DNA of 64,000 nt from Methylovulum sp. (GCA_028712695.1 JAQTQZ010000001.1:124001-188000), one strand, 5' to 3'. Positions 28,001 to 36,205 are shown, counted from the first letter of the stretch. Notes: a model not told the origin generated them from the letters alone. Program-made: numbers and translations.

Positions 28001-30801
28001 ATGAAGACCGCGCCTTTGTCGAACAATTGCTGCGTGCCCACGAATACTGGCGCATGAAAGGCCTTGCCATCGATCTTGTGATCTTAAACGGAAAGGAGTC
28101 GTCCTATATTGAGGATTTCCAATCTCTACTGGAGGGCATGGTGCGGGAAAACCAGGCATTTTCAACCCAACAGGAGAAGGATAGCCAAGGTGCAATTTTT
28201 GTCATGCGGGTTGACCAACTTTCGCCAGAAGAATTGCGACTGCTACAAACGGGCGCGCGGGCGGTGCTCGTCAGCAGTCGGGGCACCTTGGCCGAGCAGT
28301 TGTTAAGACGCCCTCGCCCTGCGGCGGCTTTCGTTATGGTTAAGCCCAAGCCTGACCTCGGAGACTATTTACCACCATTGGCGCTACCTCCGCTTGAATT
28401 CTTTAACGGGCTCGGCGGCTTTAGCGATGAGGGGCGCGAATATGTGATCGTACTCGACAACGGTCAGTGGACACCGGCTCCTTGGATCAATGTGATTGCC
28501 AATGCCGAGTTCGGTTTTATGGTATCGGAGTTGGGTAGCGGCTGCACCTGGTGTGGCAACAGCCGGGAAAACCAGTTGACGCCTTGGTCGAACGACCCGG
28601 TCAGCGATCCGTCTGGGGAAATATTCTATTTGCGCGATGATGAGACAGGGGCAGTGTGGAGTCCGACCGTCCTGCCTATCCGGGTTGACAATGCCAGCTA
28701 TGTGATTCGCCACGGACAGGGATATAGCTGTTTCGAGCATGCCTCCCACGGGATTCACAGCGAGCTGCTGCAATTCGTCAGCCCGGACGACCCGATTAAG
28801 GTCTCGTCTTTGACCTTGACCAATGTTTCCGGGCGAAGCCGCCGATTGACCATCACCGCCTACGTCGAATGGGTGCTAGGTGCTTCACGTAGCGTAACTG
28901 CTGATCATGTCATCACCGAACTTGACCCGGAAACAGGTGCCTTATTCGCTTACAACCCTTGGGACGTGGAATTCGGCCAGCGTATCGCCTTCGCCGATCT
29001 TGCTGGTCGGCAGACCCGCTGGACTGGGGACAGGGCTGAATTTATCGGCCGCAACGGTAGCCTGGATGCACCGGCGTGCCTGCTGGGTTCCAGTGCGTTG
29101 AAAAATCGCGTCGGCGCGGGGTTAGACCCTTGCGCTGCACTGCAAGAGGTGATTGAGCTTGCGCCTAATGGGCGCACCGAGATCGTCTTCCTGCTGGGAC
29201 AAGGCAATGATCGCACCCAAGCGTGCGAATTGGTGCAGCGCTATCGGGCAACCGAAACAGCAACGACATTGGCCAACGTGAAGCAGTCTTGGGAGCAGGT
29301 GCTGGGCAAGATTCAGGTGAAAACGCCGGATAGGGAACTCGATATTTTGCTGAACCGCTGGCTACTATATCAAACCCTGAGTTGCCGACTATGGGCTAGG
29401 GCCGCTTTCTATCAAGTGGGCGGGGCATTCGGCTTCCGCGACCAATTGCAGGACAGCATGGCATTGGTCGTTACCCGGCCCGATCTGACCCGCGCCCACC
29501 TGCTTCGTGCCACGGCACGCCAGTTTGTTGAAGGTGATGTGCAACATTGGTGGCATCCGCCGACGGGTCGCGGCGTGCGCACCCGTTTTTCCGATGACCG
29601 GGTCTGGTTGCCTTATGCCGTCTTACGGTATATCAAGGTGACCGGCGATACCGATGTGCTCGACGAGTCGGTGCCGTTTCTGGAAGGCGCAGCGCTAGCG
29701 GCGGAACAGGATGATGCTTATTACGAGCCCACCCAATCCTTGCAGCAAGCCAATCTTTTCGAACACTGCGCCCGTGCGCTGGATATGAGTCTGGAAACGG
29801 GTTCGCATGGCCTGCCGCTGATGGGGAGTGGCGATTGGAACGACGGGATGAACCGGGTCGGCAATCAAGGCAAAGGCGAGAGTGTCTGGCTGGCTTGGTT
29901 CCTGATCGCCACGCTTGACGAATTCGCAACACTGGCGGCAGTCAGGGATGAAGCCCAGCGTGCAGCCAGCTGGCGTGAACACGCCGCACAATTGAAGATA
30001 GCGGTGGAAACCGAAGCTTGGGACGGCGCATGGTACCGGCGCGCCTATTTCGATGACGGTTCGCCCTTAGGTTCGGCCACCAACGCCGAATGCCGCATTG
30101 ATTCGATCGCCCAGAGCTGGGGGGTCATCTCCGGCGCCGCTGGTGCAGAACGTGCGCAACGGGCGATGCTGTCGGTACGGGAATATCTCGTTCGTGACGG
30201 CGACGGTTTGGTGTTGCTGTTCACCCCGCCCTTCGACAAGACCGAACGGGATCCCGGCTACATCAAGAGCTACCCGCCAGGCATCCGGGAGAACGGTGGC
30301 CAGTACACCCATGCAGCCATCTGGTCAGTCATTGCTTACGCGATGCTCGGTGAAGGTGAGCAGGCGATGGAGCTGCTGCGCATGCTGAATCCGATCAAGC
30401 GCACCGCCACCCGCACCGGTGTTTACGCTTATAAGGTCGAGCCTTATGTGCTGGCGGCGGATATTTATGCCGAATCGCCCCATGTGCGACGTGGCGGCTG
30501 GACTTGGTACACAGGCGCTGCTGGGTGGTTTTACCGTGCCGGACTGGAATCCATTCTGGGTCTACAGGTCTGCGCCGACCAATTGGTATTCGCTCCCTGT
30601 ATTCCCAAATCATGGCATGGTTATAGTATTTTTTACCAGCATGGAACTAGCCGCTATGAAATCACGGTTGAAAACCCGAACGGCGTGGCACACGGTATAG
30701 TCAGGATAGAACTGGACGGTGAATGCCTGTTAAATGCCAATGGCATAGCATTGCAGGATGACGGACAGTTACATAAAGTGACGGTGGTGCTGGGGTTATA
30801 A
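22084..30801 (+). CDS. ndvB: Cyclic beta-1,2-glucan synthase (NdvB/ChvB type)
   Basis: About 2905 residues, as long as rhizobial NdvB/ChvB. Parts in order: an N-terminal cytoplasmic region; membrane helices near 415-460; a GT84 glycosyltransferase region with the TLDAGTKLPMG acidic motif near 620 and ASREHRWARGDWQLLPW; further helices near 810-860 and 940-980; a glucoamylase-like domain (YNWYDTSDLHILEPRYVSTVDSGNLAGHL, MFEYLMPSLVM); then two GH94-type regions ending with WWHPPTGRGVRTRFSDD and GSGDWNDGMN (catalytic Asp near 2585). It makes and cyclises periplasmic beta-1,2-glucans used in osmoadaptation. ATG 22084 is chosen because GGAGA lies 6 bp upstream; the in-frame TTG at 22066 has no such site. 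Higher GC than its surroundings. Confidence 0.93.
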   Translation: MTKWQERRQHVRVGHPGGEEPIRFELFSIERLEQHAVSLAQAQKVSGRKQGRKLIPRVHDNSQVLLEAYQAAAKSVRQHHVITPAAEWLLDNFHIIEEQVSDILIDLPESYYWELPKLAEGVLAGYPRVYGVAWALVAHTDSRFAPELLMHFVAAYQNVEPLTLGELWAIPITLRVLLVENLRRLAVRIMHSQTGRLLADEFVDLIEQIAVQSDKPDSPLPAAVLPGIEMQQAYVVQILQRLHEPHPGTAVSLDFLNDWLDKQGASLDDIVHREHADQVADNLTVRNIITSMRAISVFEWPRFVEDASLVDKRLRAYDGYAAMDFLTRDRYRHAIEELARRSPYPEVVITDKVIAKIQHISEQSVTEGRQQEPGHYLIGAGRYAFEREVDYRPSLKQHLLRAYVAHAGFAYVGSLVLLTGLLLALPLNASFAAGLSGFPLFLLALFGVFPASDIAVGLVNRFIIAGLPPRHLPRLELKDGVPKALSTFVVVPTMFASEAEVKDQVGQMEIRYLANPDGEVRFALLSDWSDAELETMPDDNRLLSVAVTAIIALNAKYGGQRFFVFHRKRLWNPCEGKWMGWERKRGKLHEFNRLLRGATDTSFLPIAGQPATAPPDVCYVITLDAGTKLPMGVISQLVGVAAHPLNSPVFDLASRCVIDGYGILQPRVTPTLPLRQEHSMFHRIFAGASGTDAYSSSVSELYQDLFALGTYNGKGLYHVDTFEAALAGRVPDNTQLSHDLFESVYARCALVSDIEFFEEFPSHTEVAASREHRWARGDWQLLPWIFGPLGKGMPVIGRWKMLDNLRRSLSAPGAFFALVASWAIPDAPQLMLIGFVLTALAFPALLAVTSVLRLPSRGVSLGTHLRAATENVLWAFGNSLVALTLLAQHAWRMMDAIFSTLVRLFITHRQLLKWVTALQAKAAAGNALENLIRPLGSSSTVVIAAGAVVLLFNPAGITVAAPFLLLWWLAPVVARALSLPPKLDPDESLLPQDSQQLRLIGRRIWRFFTTFVTAEEHYLPPDNFQEDPQPVIAHRSSPTNFGLYLLSVTAARDFGWIGLMDTVDRLEATLTTLTALPRLHGHFYNWYDTSDLHILEPRYVSTVDSGNLAGHLLTLVQSCREMLGRPLALSSALTGLSDTHQLLMDALAHITDDRRTLTVTLKELRQKGIVLGELFGSHPASPDEWSRLWRQLALGADTLHDLVRAYSAERGDTGDNEMLSWVTLLRDDIRSHVRDVDSLIPWIHFAARLDTSPELAALGKQLTLETRLGELAGCYALGLADLEASSAGAMFDGSSITPDGLKTLAKRLRSGKEQAETLTERLENMAAQMDALFHEMDFSFLYDSQCHLFSIGYRVMEGTLDPSYYDLLASEARLSSFVAIAKRDVPGTHWFHLGRRVTRVAHGTALLSWSGSMFEYLMPSLVMFTPRYSLLDQTCRQVVKRQIEYGKERGVPWGVSESAFNGRDLFYTYQYAAFGVPGLGMKRGLGEDLVISPYATALAAMYLPHAAVENFDRLENEGALGRFGFYEALDFTPVRLAEDQRVAIVRCYMAHHQGMSLVAFANVVHNGAMRHRFHRAALIMAADLLLQERIPLGADTSSLPVLLDLSEVKESVQPPIRRVPSPTSFIPSTRLLSNGRYVVMITAAGSGYSLWKNLAVTRWREDVTRDAWGSYLYLRDVANGQVWSAGYQPTVVPPDEYEVVFAEDRVRITRTDGSIVSTLEIVVSPEDDAEIRRLSLTNTGLHTLEIEITSYAEVVLAPFPADIAHPAFSNLFVQTEYLPQARALIAGRHRRSPGNSDIWAAHVLADDRTDDGLQYETDRGRFIGRGQTLREPIAVMDGRPLTNTVGAVLDPIFSLRTRVRIAAGATQHVTFTTLVAASRLEVVELADKYRNAGAFERVSAMAWTHAHVQLYHLRTKPDEAQLFQGLANRLVYADPSLRSVDKLVQTNSLNVTGLWRFGISGDRPIVLLRVTEYEDRAFVEQLLRAHEYWRMKGLAIDLVILNGKESSYIEDFQSLLEGMVRENQAFSTQQEKDSQGAIFVMRVDQLSPEELRLLQTGARAVLVSSRGTLAEQLLRRPRPAAAFVMVKPKPDLGDYLPPLALPPLEFFNGLGGFSDEGREYVIVLDNGQWTPAPWINVIANAEFGFMVSELGSGCTWCGNSRENQLTPWSNDPVSDPSGEIFYLRDDETGAVWSPTVLPIRVDNASYVIRHGQGYSCFEHASHGIHSELLQFVSPDDPIKVSSLTLTNVSGRSRRLTITAYVEWVLGASRSVTADHVITELDPETGALFAYNPWDVEFGQRIAFADLAGRQTRWTGDRAEFIGRNGSLDAPACLLGSSALKNRVGAGLDPCAALQEVIELAPNGRTEIVFLLGQGNDRTQACELVQRYRATETATTLANVKQSWEQVLGKIQVKTPDRELDILLNRWLLYQTLSCRLWARAAFYQVGGAFGFRDQLQDSMALVVTRPDLTRAHLLRATARQFVEGDVQHWWHPPTGRGVRTRFSDDRVWLPYAVLRYIKVTGDTDVLDESVPFLEGAALAAEQDDAYYEPTQSLQQANLFEHCARALDMSLETGSHGLPLMGSGDWNDGMNRVGNQGKGESVWLAWFLIATLDEFATLAAVRDEAQRAASWREHAAQLKIAVETEAWDGAWYRRAYFDDGSPLGSATNAECRIDSIAQSWGVISGAAGAERAQRAMLSVREYLVRDGDGLVLLFTPPFDKTERDPGYIKSYPPGIRENGGQYTHAAIWSVIAYAMLGEGEQAMELLRMLNPIKRTATRTGVYAYKVEPYVLAADIYAESPHVRRGGWTWYTGAAGWFYRAGLESILGLQVCADQLVFAPCIPKSWHGYSIFYQHGTSRYEITVENPNGVAHGIVRIELDGECLLNANGIALQDDGQLHKVTVVLGL

Positions 30802-30811
30802 GCTAACTCGC

Positions 30812-30849
30812 ACTAAACAACCACCCGCTTTAACAGGTGGTTGTTTAGT
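30812..30849 (+). terminator. Strong hairpin after ndvB
   Basis: Perfect 14-bp stem (ACTAAACAACCACC / GGTGGTTGTTTAGT) with a 10-base loop, 10 bp past the ndvB stop. The T-rich end of the stem and TTATG after it suit intrinsic termination. From 30850 to 31060 I see no gene. Confidence 0.75.
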
Positions 30850-31063
30850 TATGGACTTCATCTTTCCGAACTTCCTGCTCCGCCTTAACCCAATCCTGAT
30901 CTGCATGACCGTTCTGGTGGCCTTCCGACCTCCCGACCTAAACAACAAGTTATCTAATCTGTGTTTACTAACAAAGCAAAAGGCTATAGTGGATCCCGAA
31001 ATTCAGACCAGACGCTAAGGAGAAACAGTGTCAAACTAACGGTCAAAAAACGGGAGAACTGCC

Positions 31064-31120
31064 ATGGGTACAAAACGCAAAACACATAGTTGCAAGCTTC
31101 AAGGCGAAAGTTGCTTTATG
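31064..31120 (+). pseudogene. IS3-family orfA, 5' remnant
   Basis: MGTKRKTHS followed, after a one-base shift, by ASFKAKVALWL, the start of IS3 OrfA. GGGAG 6 bp upstream is a good ribosome-binding site. Similarity ends at the neighbouring IS630 fragment. Confidence 0.55.
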
Positions 31121-31121
31121 G

Positions 31122-31485
31122 TTAATCCGATATAAAAAGACGTCCTGTCATCGCCTCAGTAAAAAGGCTGTCAACGGAACATCGCAATTTATTGCGGAGG
31201 GATTTAAGTTGCGCCCATTTATGTTCGATAGGGTTAAGGTCGGGTGAGTAGGTGGGCAAAAATTCAAGGGTATGTCCGGCGTTGCCGATGCGGTCTTTAA
31301 TGTCTTCCCGCTTGTGGAAGGTGGCGTTATCCATGACAACGACGCTGCTTGCGGGGAGTTTTGGCAGCAAATCCTGTGTGGCCCAAGCGCAAAAGACGTC
31401 GGCGTTGATGTTGCATGGGAACAGTGAAACCGACAGCAGCGTCCCCTTGACGGGCGCAACGCCAGGACGGGTTTCTGCATCATTG
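31122..31485 (-). pseudogene. IS630-family transposase, C-terminal fragment
   Basis: About 120 residues: LLSVSLFPCNINADVFCAW, VVVMDNATFHKRE (catalytic Asp), LEFLPTYSPDLNPIEHKWAQLKS (catalytic Glu), all typical of the IS630 DDE domain. The N-terminal half is absent and the open frame continues upstream only into IS5-derived sequence. Confidence 0.75.
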
Positions 31486-31489
31486 CCGC

Positions 31490-31954
31490 GCAAGGCGTGA
31501 AAAACACCGATTGCGGCCAGGACAAAGGCGATGATGCCCACAGGGCACAAGTGCGGGGAAAAGGGTGTCCGGCATCAAACGCCATGTCGTGGTTGACCCC
31601 CAAGGGCCACCCCATGCCATCGCGGCCAATGTCACTGACCGCCAAGGCGCACCCGACGCTATCGGGCGCAATAAGGACAGGTTGTCGTCGGTGGCCACGG
31701 TCTTGGTGGATGGCGGCTATACCGTCCAGCCGTTCGACGGGGCCGTCCGGGAGCTGGTCGGGGCTACGGTACAAGTCGCCAAACGGGGCGGACTGCATAC
31801 CTTCACGGCCATCCCCCAACGTTGGGTCGTCGAACGCTCTTTAGCCTGGTTGGAAAAAGGCCGCAGGCTTTGGAAAAACACCGGGCGTTTGCCCAACACC
31901 AGCCTGCAGTCCGTCAATTTGGCTTTTTTGGCCTTACTGTTACGAAGATATTGA
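31490..31954 (+). pseudogene. IS5-family transposase, C-terminal part, frameshifted
   Basis: Begins VKNTDCGQDKGDDAH in one frame and, after a shift near 31555, continues VSGIKRHVVVDPQG, TVLVDGGYTVQPF (Asp), TAIPQRWVVERSLAWL (Glu motif) and LLLRRY at the end. The first catalytic region is missing. It abuts an oppositely oriented IS630 fragment, so this is a mosaic of two broken elements. Confidence 0.75.
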
Positions 31955-32326
31955 ACAGGCTCTAAAAGGACTTGCAGGCCTCGCTAAAAAGTGATTGGAG
32001 ACTTGACAATTCGAGTTCTTAAGAGATGATGCTATCATTTTTTTTCCTTCGTTTTGGTTTGTGCATTGGCTTCGGGCAATGCGTCCCGTACTGTCCAGCA
32101 GCAAAATTAGTGAATACAATGCAACATTTTGCTGTCGGATATTATTTTGCCTTCTGCATTCCAACATTATTTTTTTTAGCACGAAACGTCCGCGTAAGAC
32201 GCAAATCCAAAATTTGCTTACAACCATCGAACTTGGTGAAGGCAAACCCAGAAACTGAAACCTTTACTAAAGGACCGCCTGACATGGATTATAAGCCCGT
32301 ATGACTAAGGTCTTGGGTGAAAACCG
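31955..32326. other. Gap without recognisable gene
   Basis: AT-rich sequence between IS remnants. Several short open stretches on both strands lack ribosome-binding sites and recognisable domains. I see nothing I can support. Confidence 0.5.
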
Positions 32327-32605
32327 TTACAGGGTGCAATAGGCCCATTCGAAAACAAGCAGCCGGTAGGCCATCGCGGCCAACGAAGGTGCCAGGACTG
32401 CATGCCGCAGGAAGAAATCTTTTCCAGGTGGCTCTCTTTCTGTTAGAGCCGCCCGTTCCATGAAACTCGTATGAAAGACAACATGGGCATCACAGTTGCC
32501 TGGGCAGGATATTCCATCATTGTAGATTGTCAGACAAACGGTTTCCGCAGGACTAGCCCCAGGTAACATGAGTGCCAGAAGTAGGAGCAGATTCAAAATG
32601 CGCAT
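32327..32605 (-). CDS. Small secreted cysteine-containing protein, probably damaged
   Basis: 92 residues from the ATG at 32605, which has AAGGAG 6 bp upstream. A clear signal peptide (RILNLLLLLALMLPGASPA) precedes a mature part with VCLTIYNDGISCPGNC. After about residue 48 (HTSF) the sequence loses secreted-protein character; the -1 frame there (HGTGGSNRKRATWKRFLPA) looks like an equally good continuation, so a frameshift is possible. Unrecognised family. Confidence 0.4.
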   Translation of the reverse strand: MRILNLLLLLALMLPGASPAETVCLTIYNDGISCPGNCDAHVVFHTSFMERAALTEREPPGKDFFLRHAVLAPSLAAMAYRLLVFEWAYCTL

Positions 32606-32815
32606 AACAGTCTCCTTGTGGGATTCGTGAGTTAATTCTTGCAAATTTTTATCTAGCGTTGAGCCGATTAATTAAATCTAACCTTTGAAAGAGCTTAGTT
32701 TAGTATCCTTATTTTTCTAGTAAAAATGCTAAGTTTTTTCTGATTAGCAAGATACTTCGGCCGAGCGTAATCAAGCCCAACGGCAAACACTGGAGCCAGC
32801 AAAAACCGGGCGGCG

Positions 32816-32959
32816 TTTCCCAATGATGAGACGGTATTGAAGTTGTTCTATTTGGCCTTGGCTAACATCAGCAAGAAAGGGTCAATGCCACTACAAAGCT
32901 GGAAAGCCAAGCCCAATCGGTTTGCTATCCAGTTTGTAGGCCGGATGCTTGACCGATAA
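32816..32959 (+). pseudogene. IS256-family transposase, C-terminal remnant
   Basis: FPNDETVLKLFYLALANISKK, then MPLQSWKAKPNRFAIQF and stop, the standard end of IS256-type transposases. Everything upstream is missing or unrecognisable. Confidence 0.7.
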
Positions 32960-33026
32960 TTGAAAATCCGTTTGCACAAATTTCTGGATTCCTCTTGCCA
33001 TGTTATCGCAGCTAAAGCTAGCTGGC

Positions 33027-33770
33027 CTAAGCAGGTGGTTTTAACTTTATGATGGGCAATAAATTTACTTGGCTGATTAGCTTGTCGCTGACTAATGCAC
33101 CGCACAGCGAGTGACTGGCGGGCAAATTAATATCAAGAATCTTCCAGGCAGATGTTTGCCCATAATCGGCGGGTAAGCTTAAAAATAGGCTAGGATTGGC
33201 GGGGTCTGTCACACAAGATTGTAAGCCTAACGCCATGCCTCGCCCCGTGGCTTTTACAAAGGCTTCTTTTTTTGTCCAAAAACAATAGAATGCGGCGGTT
33301 TTTTCGGTTTCTGGCAGTTGATGCCAGTATGCCGCTTCAACATCAGCAAAACATTTATCAACCAGCAAGGCCAAATTGTTTCTGGGTTTGCAGTGTTCAA
33401 TATCAACCCCTAACTGGCAGTTTTGTGCTACGGCAATTACTAGGTTATTGGCTGTATGCGAGATGTTGAATGCCAAGTCAGGGTGATCCGCAAGATAGGG
33501 TTTGCCGTGTGCGGCTTTTTTTATGTTGATTTGTTCAGGGGGCTGGGCAAGATAACGCGAAAGAATATTCCGCAAGTGACCATGTGCTTCAACATAATGC
33601 TGTTGCAACAAAGGGTTTGCCAGTTTTTCGGCGTGGGCACGTTCGCTTTTATCGAGCAGCGGCCAAAAGTGCGGATAATCCGCGCCGGTCACCGCCAGTT
33701 TGCCATACCAGAGGTCGGCGCTATCCCCCTTAATGGTTAACAATGCCCAGTCCTTCACCCCGAGGGTCAC
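33027..33770 (-). CDS. 4'-phosphopantetheinyl transferase, Sfp type
   Basis: 247 residues. It transfers phosphopantetheine from CoA to a serine of carrier proteins. Family motifs: GKPYLADHPDLAFNISHT, LGVDIEHCKPR (metal-binding Asp and Glu), and FWTKKEAFVKATGRG (metal-binding Glu, CoA-binding Lys). Sfp-type enzymes serve polyketide, peptide or lysine pathways; no such target cluster lies in the window. The GTG start at 33770 puts its first 14 codons inside the end of the ggt gene, so the two are coupled; a second GTG at 33758 is possible. Confidence 0.87.
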   Translation of the reverse strand: MTLGVKDWALLTIKGDSADLWYGKLAVTGADYPHFWPLLDKSERAHAEKLANPLLQQHYVEAHGHLRNILSRYLAQPPEQINIKKAAHGKPYLADHPDLAFNISHTANNLVIAVAQNCQLGVDIEHCKPRNNLALLVDKCFADVEAAYWHQLPETEKTAAFYCFWTKKEAFVKATGRGMALGLQSCVTDPANPSLFLSLPADYGQTSAWKILDINLPASHSLCGALVSDKLISQVNLLPIIKLKPPA

Positions 33771-35400
33771 TTGCAGCCGTTAATGACCGGGTCTTTTTAT
33801 GCCACTGCACTGCTTGCATATCACCGAAACGGTAACGGGCTATTTTAAGTTGGTGCCCTAATTTAGCCAGTTTGTGCTGTTGGTCTGGAGTCAATGCGCC
33901 GGGCTCATATTCCAACACATCAGGGATAAATTGATGATGGAAACGTGGGGTCTGTACCCATGATTCCGGGCCATTGCCCGCGGCAAAATCCAGTGTGGCC
34001 AATAACACCATCGATGGGATACGGCTGCCGCCCGGCGTACCGAGAGCCGCTATGCGTTGGTCATCTTCCAGAAAGGTTGGGGTCATGCTCGATAACATGC
34101 GTTTGCCTGGCGCAATCGAGTTGGCAACGCCGCCAACCAGTCCGTAGCCGTTTAATGCACCTTCCTGGCTGGAAAAGTCGTCCATTTCGTCATTCAGCAA
34201 TACGCCCGTACCTTCGGCAACGAATCCCGAACCGAACGGGAAATTGATGCTGAGCGTTGCCGCCACGCGGTTGCCTTCGGCATCCATAATGGAAAAATGT
34301 GTGGTGTTGTCGCCTTCCGGTTGCCCTGCAATAGTGCCGGACAGGTAACTGTTCGGCAAGGCCTTGTCGGCACGTAAGCTACTACGTAACCCTGCGGCAT
34401 AGTCCGCATTCAGTAGCCGGGCGATAGGAATGGCGATAAAGTCGCTGTCGCCTAAGTACAACGCGCGGTCATGGTGGGCGCGGCGCAGGGCTTCCGCAAC
34501 AAGGTGCGCGCGGGTGCTGTCATCGCTTTGTTGCAAGTCGTAAGCGGACAAGATATTCAATGCTTCAAGCAGCACGATACCGCCCGATGACGAGGGGGGG
34601 GCTGTGGTGATTTTGATGCCATGATAAGTGCCGGTGAGCGGCGTGCGTTCGGCGACCCGATAAGCGTCAAGGTCTTGTTGGCTCCAGATGCCACCGGCTT
34701 TATTGATGCCGTTGAGCAATTTGTTGGCAATATCACCGCGATAAAAGCCATCCCGTCCCGATTCGGCTAGCCGTGTTAAGGTACGCGCCAAATCAGGCTG
34801 TTTCAAAATGGCATAAACTGTTGGTGGTTTGCCGTCAGGTAAGAAAATCGCTGCTGTTTGTGGGTATTTTTTTAATACCTCGGCTCTAAATTTAAGCATT
34901 TTTAGATACTTGTTGCCTACCGCAAACCCCGTTTGCGCATAACGGATGGCGGGGGCTAGGTTTGCAGATAAGGGCAGCCGTCCGTATTTTTCCGATAAAT
35001 GCACCAGCGCGGCAGGCAACCCTGGAATGCCTGCGGCTAACGGGCCATCCAGCGACAAGCGGGGGACGACTTTACCTTTACTATCGACAAACATATCCTT
35101 ATGTGCCGCCAGCGGTGCTTTCTCGCGGCCATCAACCACAGTTTCAAACTGATCGCTCGCTCTGTGCAGCAGCCAATATCCGCCTCCACCCAGCCCCGAT
35201 CCGGTTGGTTCAACAACCGCTAAAGCCGCGCTGACAGCGACTGCCGCATCAAACACGTTGCCGCCGTTACGTATAATTTCAAATCCGGCCTCGGTGGCTA
35301 AGGGATGGGCACTGGCTATGGCTACCTTTGGTGTATCGGCATAAGCAGTGATAGTCCAGCAAAGGGTGAACAAAAGGACAATATAATAGTTTTTGAGCAT
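33730..35400 (-). CDS. ggt: Gamma-glutamyltransferase (Ntn hydrolase)
   Basis: 556 residues from ATG 35400, chosen because a signal peptide (MLKNYYIVLLFTLCWTITAYA) starts there; the TTG 14 codons upstream only adds a charged tail. The precursor is autocleaved before the catalytic Thr366 in GDNTTHFS to give large and small subunits. Also visible: PTGSGLGGGGYWL, the VDGREKAP region with the glutamate-binding Arg, and the small-subunit MLSSMTPTF and GTPGGSRI oxyanion loops. It hydrolyses periplasmic glutathione and gamma-glutamyl compounds. A 7-bp microsatellite lies about 120 bp upstream. Confidence 0.92.
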   Translation of the reverse strand: MLKNYYIVLLFTLCWTITAYADTPKVAIASAHPLATEAGFEIIRNGGNVFDAAVAVSAALAVVEPTGSGLGGGGYWLLHRASDQFETVVDGREKAPLAAHKDMFVDSKGKVVPRLSLDGPLAAGIPGLPAALVHLSEKYGRLPLSANLAPAIRYAQTGFAVGNKYLKMLKFRAEVLKKYPQTAAIFLPDGKPPTVYAILKQPDLARTLTRLAESGRDGFYRGDIANKLLNGINKAGGIWSQQDLDAYRVAERTPLTGTYHGIKITTAPPSSSGGIVLLEALNILSAYDLQQSDDSTRAHLVAEALRRAHHDRALYLGDSDFIAIPIARLLNADYAAGLRSSLRADKALPNSYLSGTIAGQPEGDNTTHFSIMDAEGNRVAATLSINFPFGSGFVAEGTGVLLNDEMDDFSSQEGALNGYGLVGGVANSIAPGKRMLSSMTPTFLEDDQRIAALGTPGGSRIPSMVLLATLDFAAGNGPESWVQTPRFHHQFIPDVLEYEPGALTPDQQHKLAKLGHQLKIARYRFGDMQAVQWHKKTRSLTAASDPRGEGLGIVNH

Positions 35401-35520
35401 TTTTATTTGATTCGGGGAGATGGGGTGGTCACATTCTAACAAGGGATGCGATGATCTGCTAAGGCGCTAGGGCAATTATAGGGAAGCCAAACTTTTGGCG
35501 GGGACAATGATTCGATTGGG

Positions 35521-35562
35521 TTATTTGTTATTTGTTATTTGTTATTTGTTATTTGTTATTTG
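35521..35562. repeat. Heptanucleotide tandem repeat (TTATTTG)6
   Basis: Six perfect, uninterrupted copies of TTATTTG. The repeat lies between the DUF2934 gene and ggt, both on the minus strand, about 120 bp upstream of the ggt start. Perfect short tandem repeats are prone to slippage; length change here would alter promoter spacing rather than a reading frame. Confidence 0.9.
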
Positions 35563-35627
35563 GTTACGATCCATCGATCAGGATATGGTCATCTATCACG
35601 AGAGGATGCCTGCTTTAGCGGTGGTTG

Positions 35628-35852
35628 TTATCGCAAACTAACCAAGCCATTCTTTCTTTGTCTTAGCCGCCACGCCTCATATTCTTGAGTTGCTTCAAGC
35701 CAGTCTTCTTGGTCACAGTTAGGCCAAAAGCCTCTAGCTAATGCTTTGTAATAAGCGGATTCGGCTATCCAGCGGTTTTTTTCGATTGTTTCGGTAGCAG
35801 CTGGCTGACATTCAGTTTTTTTTGCCGAAGGCTTTTTAGCTTTTTTTATCAT
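35628..35852 (-). CDS. DUF2934 family protein
   Basis: 74 residues: a Lys-rich N-terminus (MIKKAKKPSAKK) then RWIAESAYYKALARGFWPN and DQEDWLEATQEYEAW, the DUF2934 core. Members are small cytoplasmic proteins of unknown role, often in stress or accessory regions. No gene in 35853-36205. Confidence 0.7.
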   Translation of the reverse strand: MIKKAKKPSAKKTECQPAATETIEKNRWIAESAYYKALARGFWPNCDQEDWLEATQEYEAWRLRQRKNGLVSLR

Positions 35853-36205
35853 TGGCTAAGCTTATGTGGGGTAGGAGGCTAACAGTATAAATCACATCTA
35901 TTTTTAAACTATAGCCGATCGGCTGGGATGTAGCGTAACAAAGTTCAGGCATTCGGAACATGTATTCCCAAGCGTTACGCACGGATTATCTAGTGGAAAT
36001 TACTTGTTAACCTGACTTTGAATGCTAGACTGTTTACTGCTCTTATTATAATTATCTAGGCTGAAGACTCTTGGCGTTACTGCAAAACTGCATCAGTCCA
36101 GTTGTTATAAGGTGGGTAATCGCGTTAGAAAATTCATTCACTTGATTTTCTACATAAAAATTATTGGGGCGTTATCAAAGACTACAACGTAAATAGGATG
36201 GTCAA
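35853..36205. other. Intergenic region upstream of the di-heme peroxidase
   Basis: AT-rich spacer of about 350 bp between divergent genes; it must hold the promoter of the peroxidase. I see no RNA gene or clear operator. Confidence 0.5.

Noticed and set aside
35521..35562. Microsatellite considered as part of a CRISPR-like repeat array
   Set aside because: Tandem 7-mers with no spacers; no CRISPR repeats or cas genes in the window.
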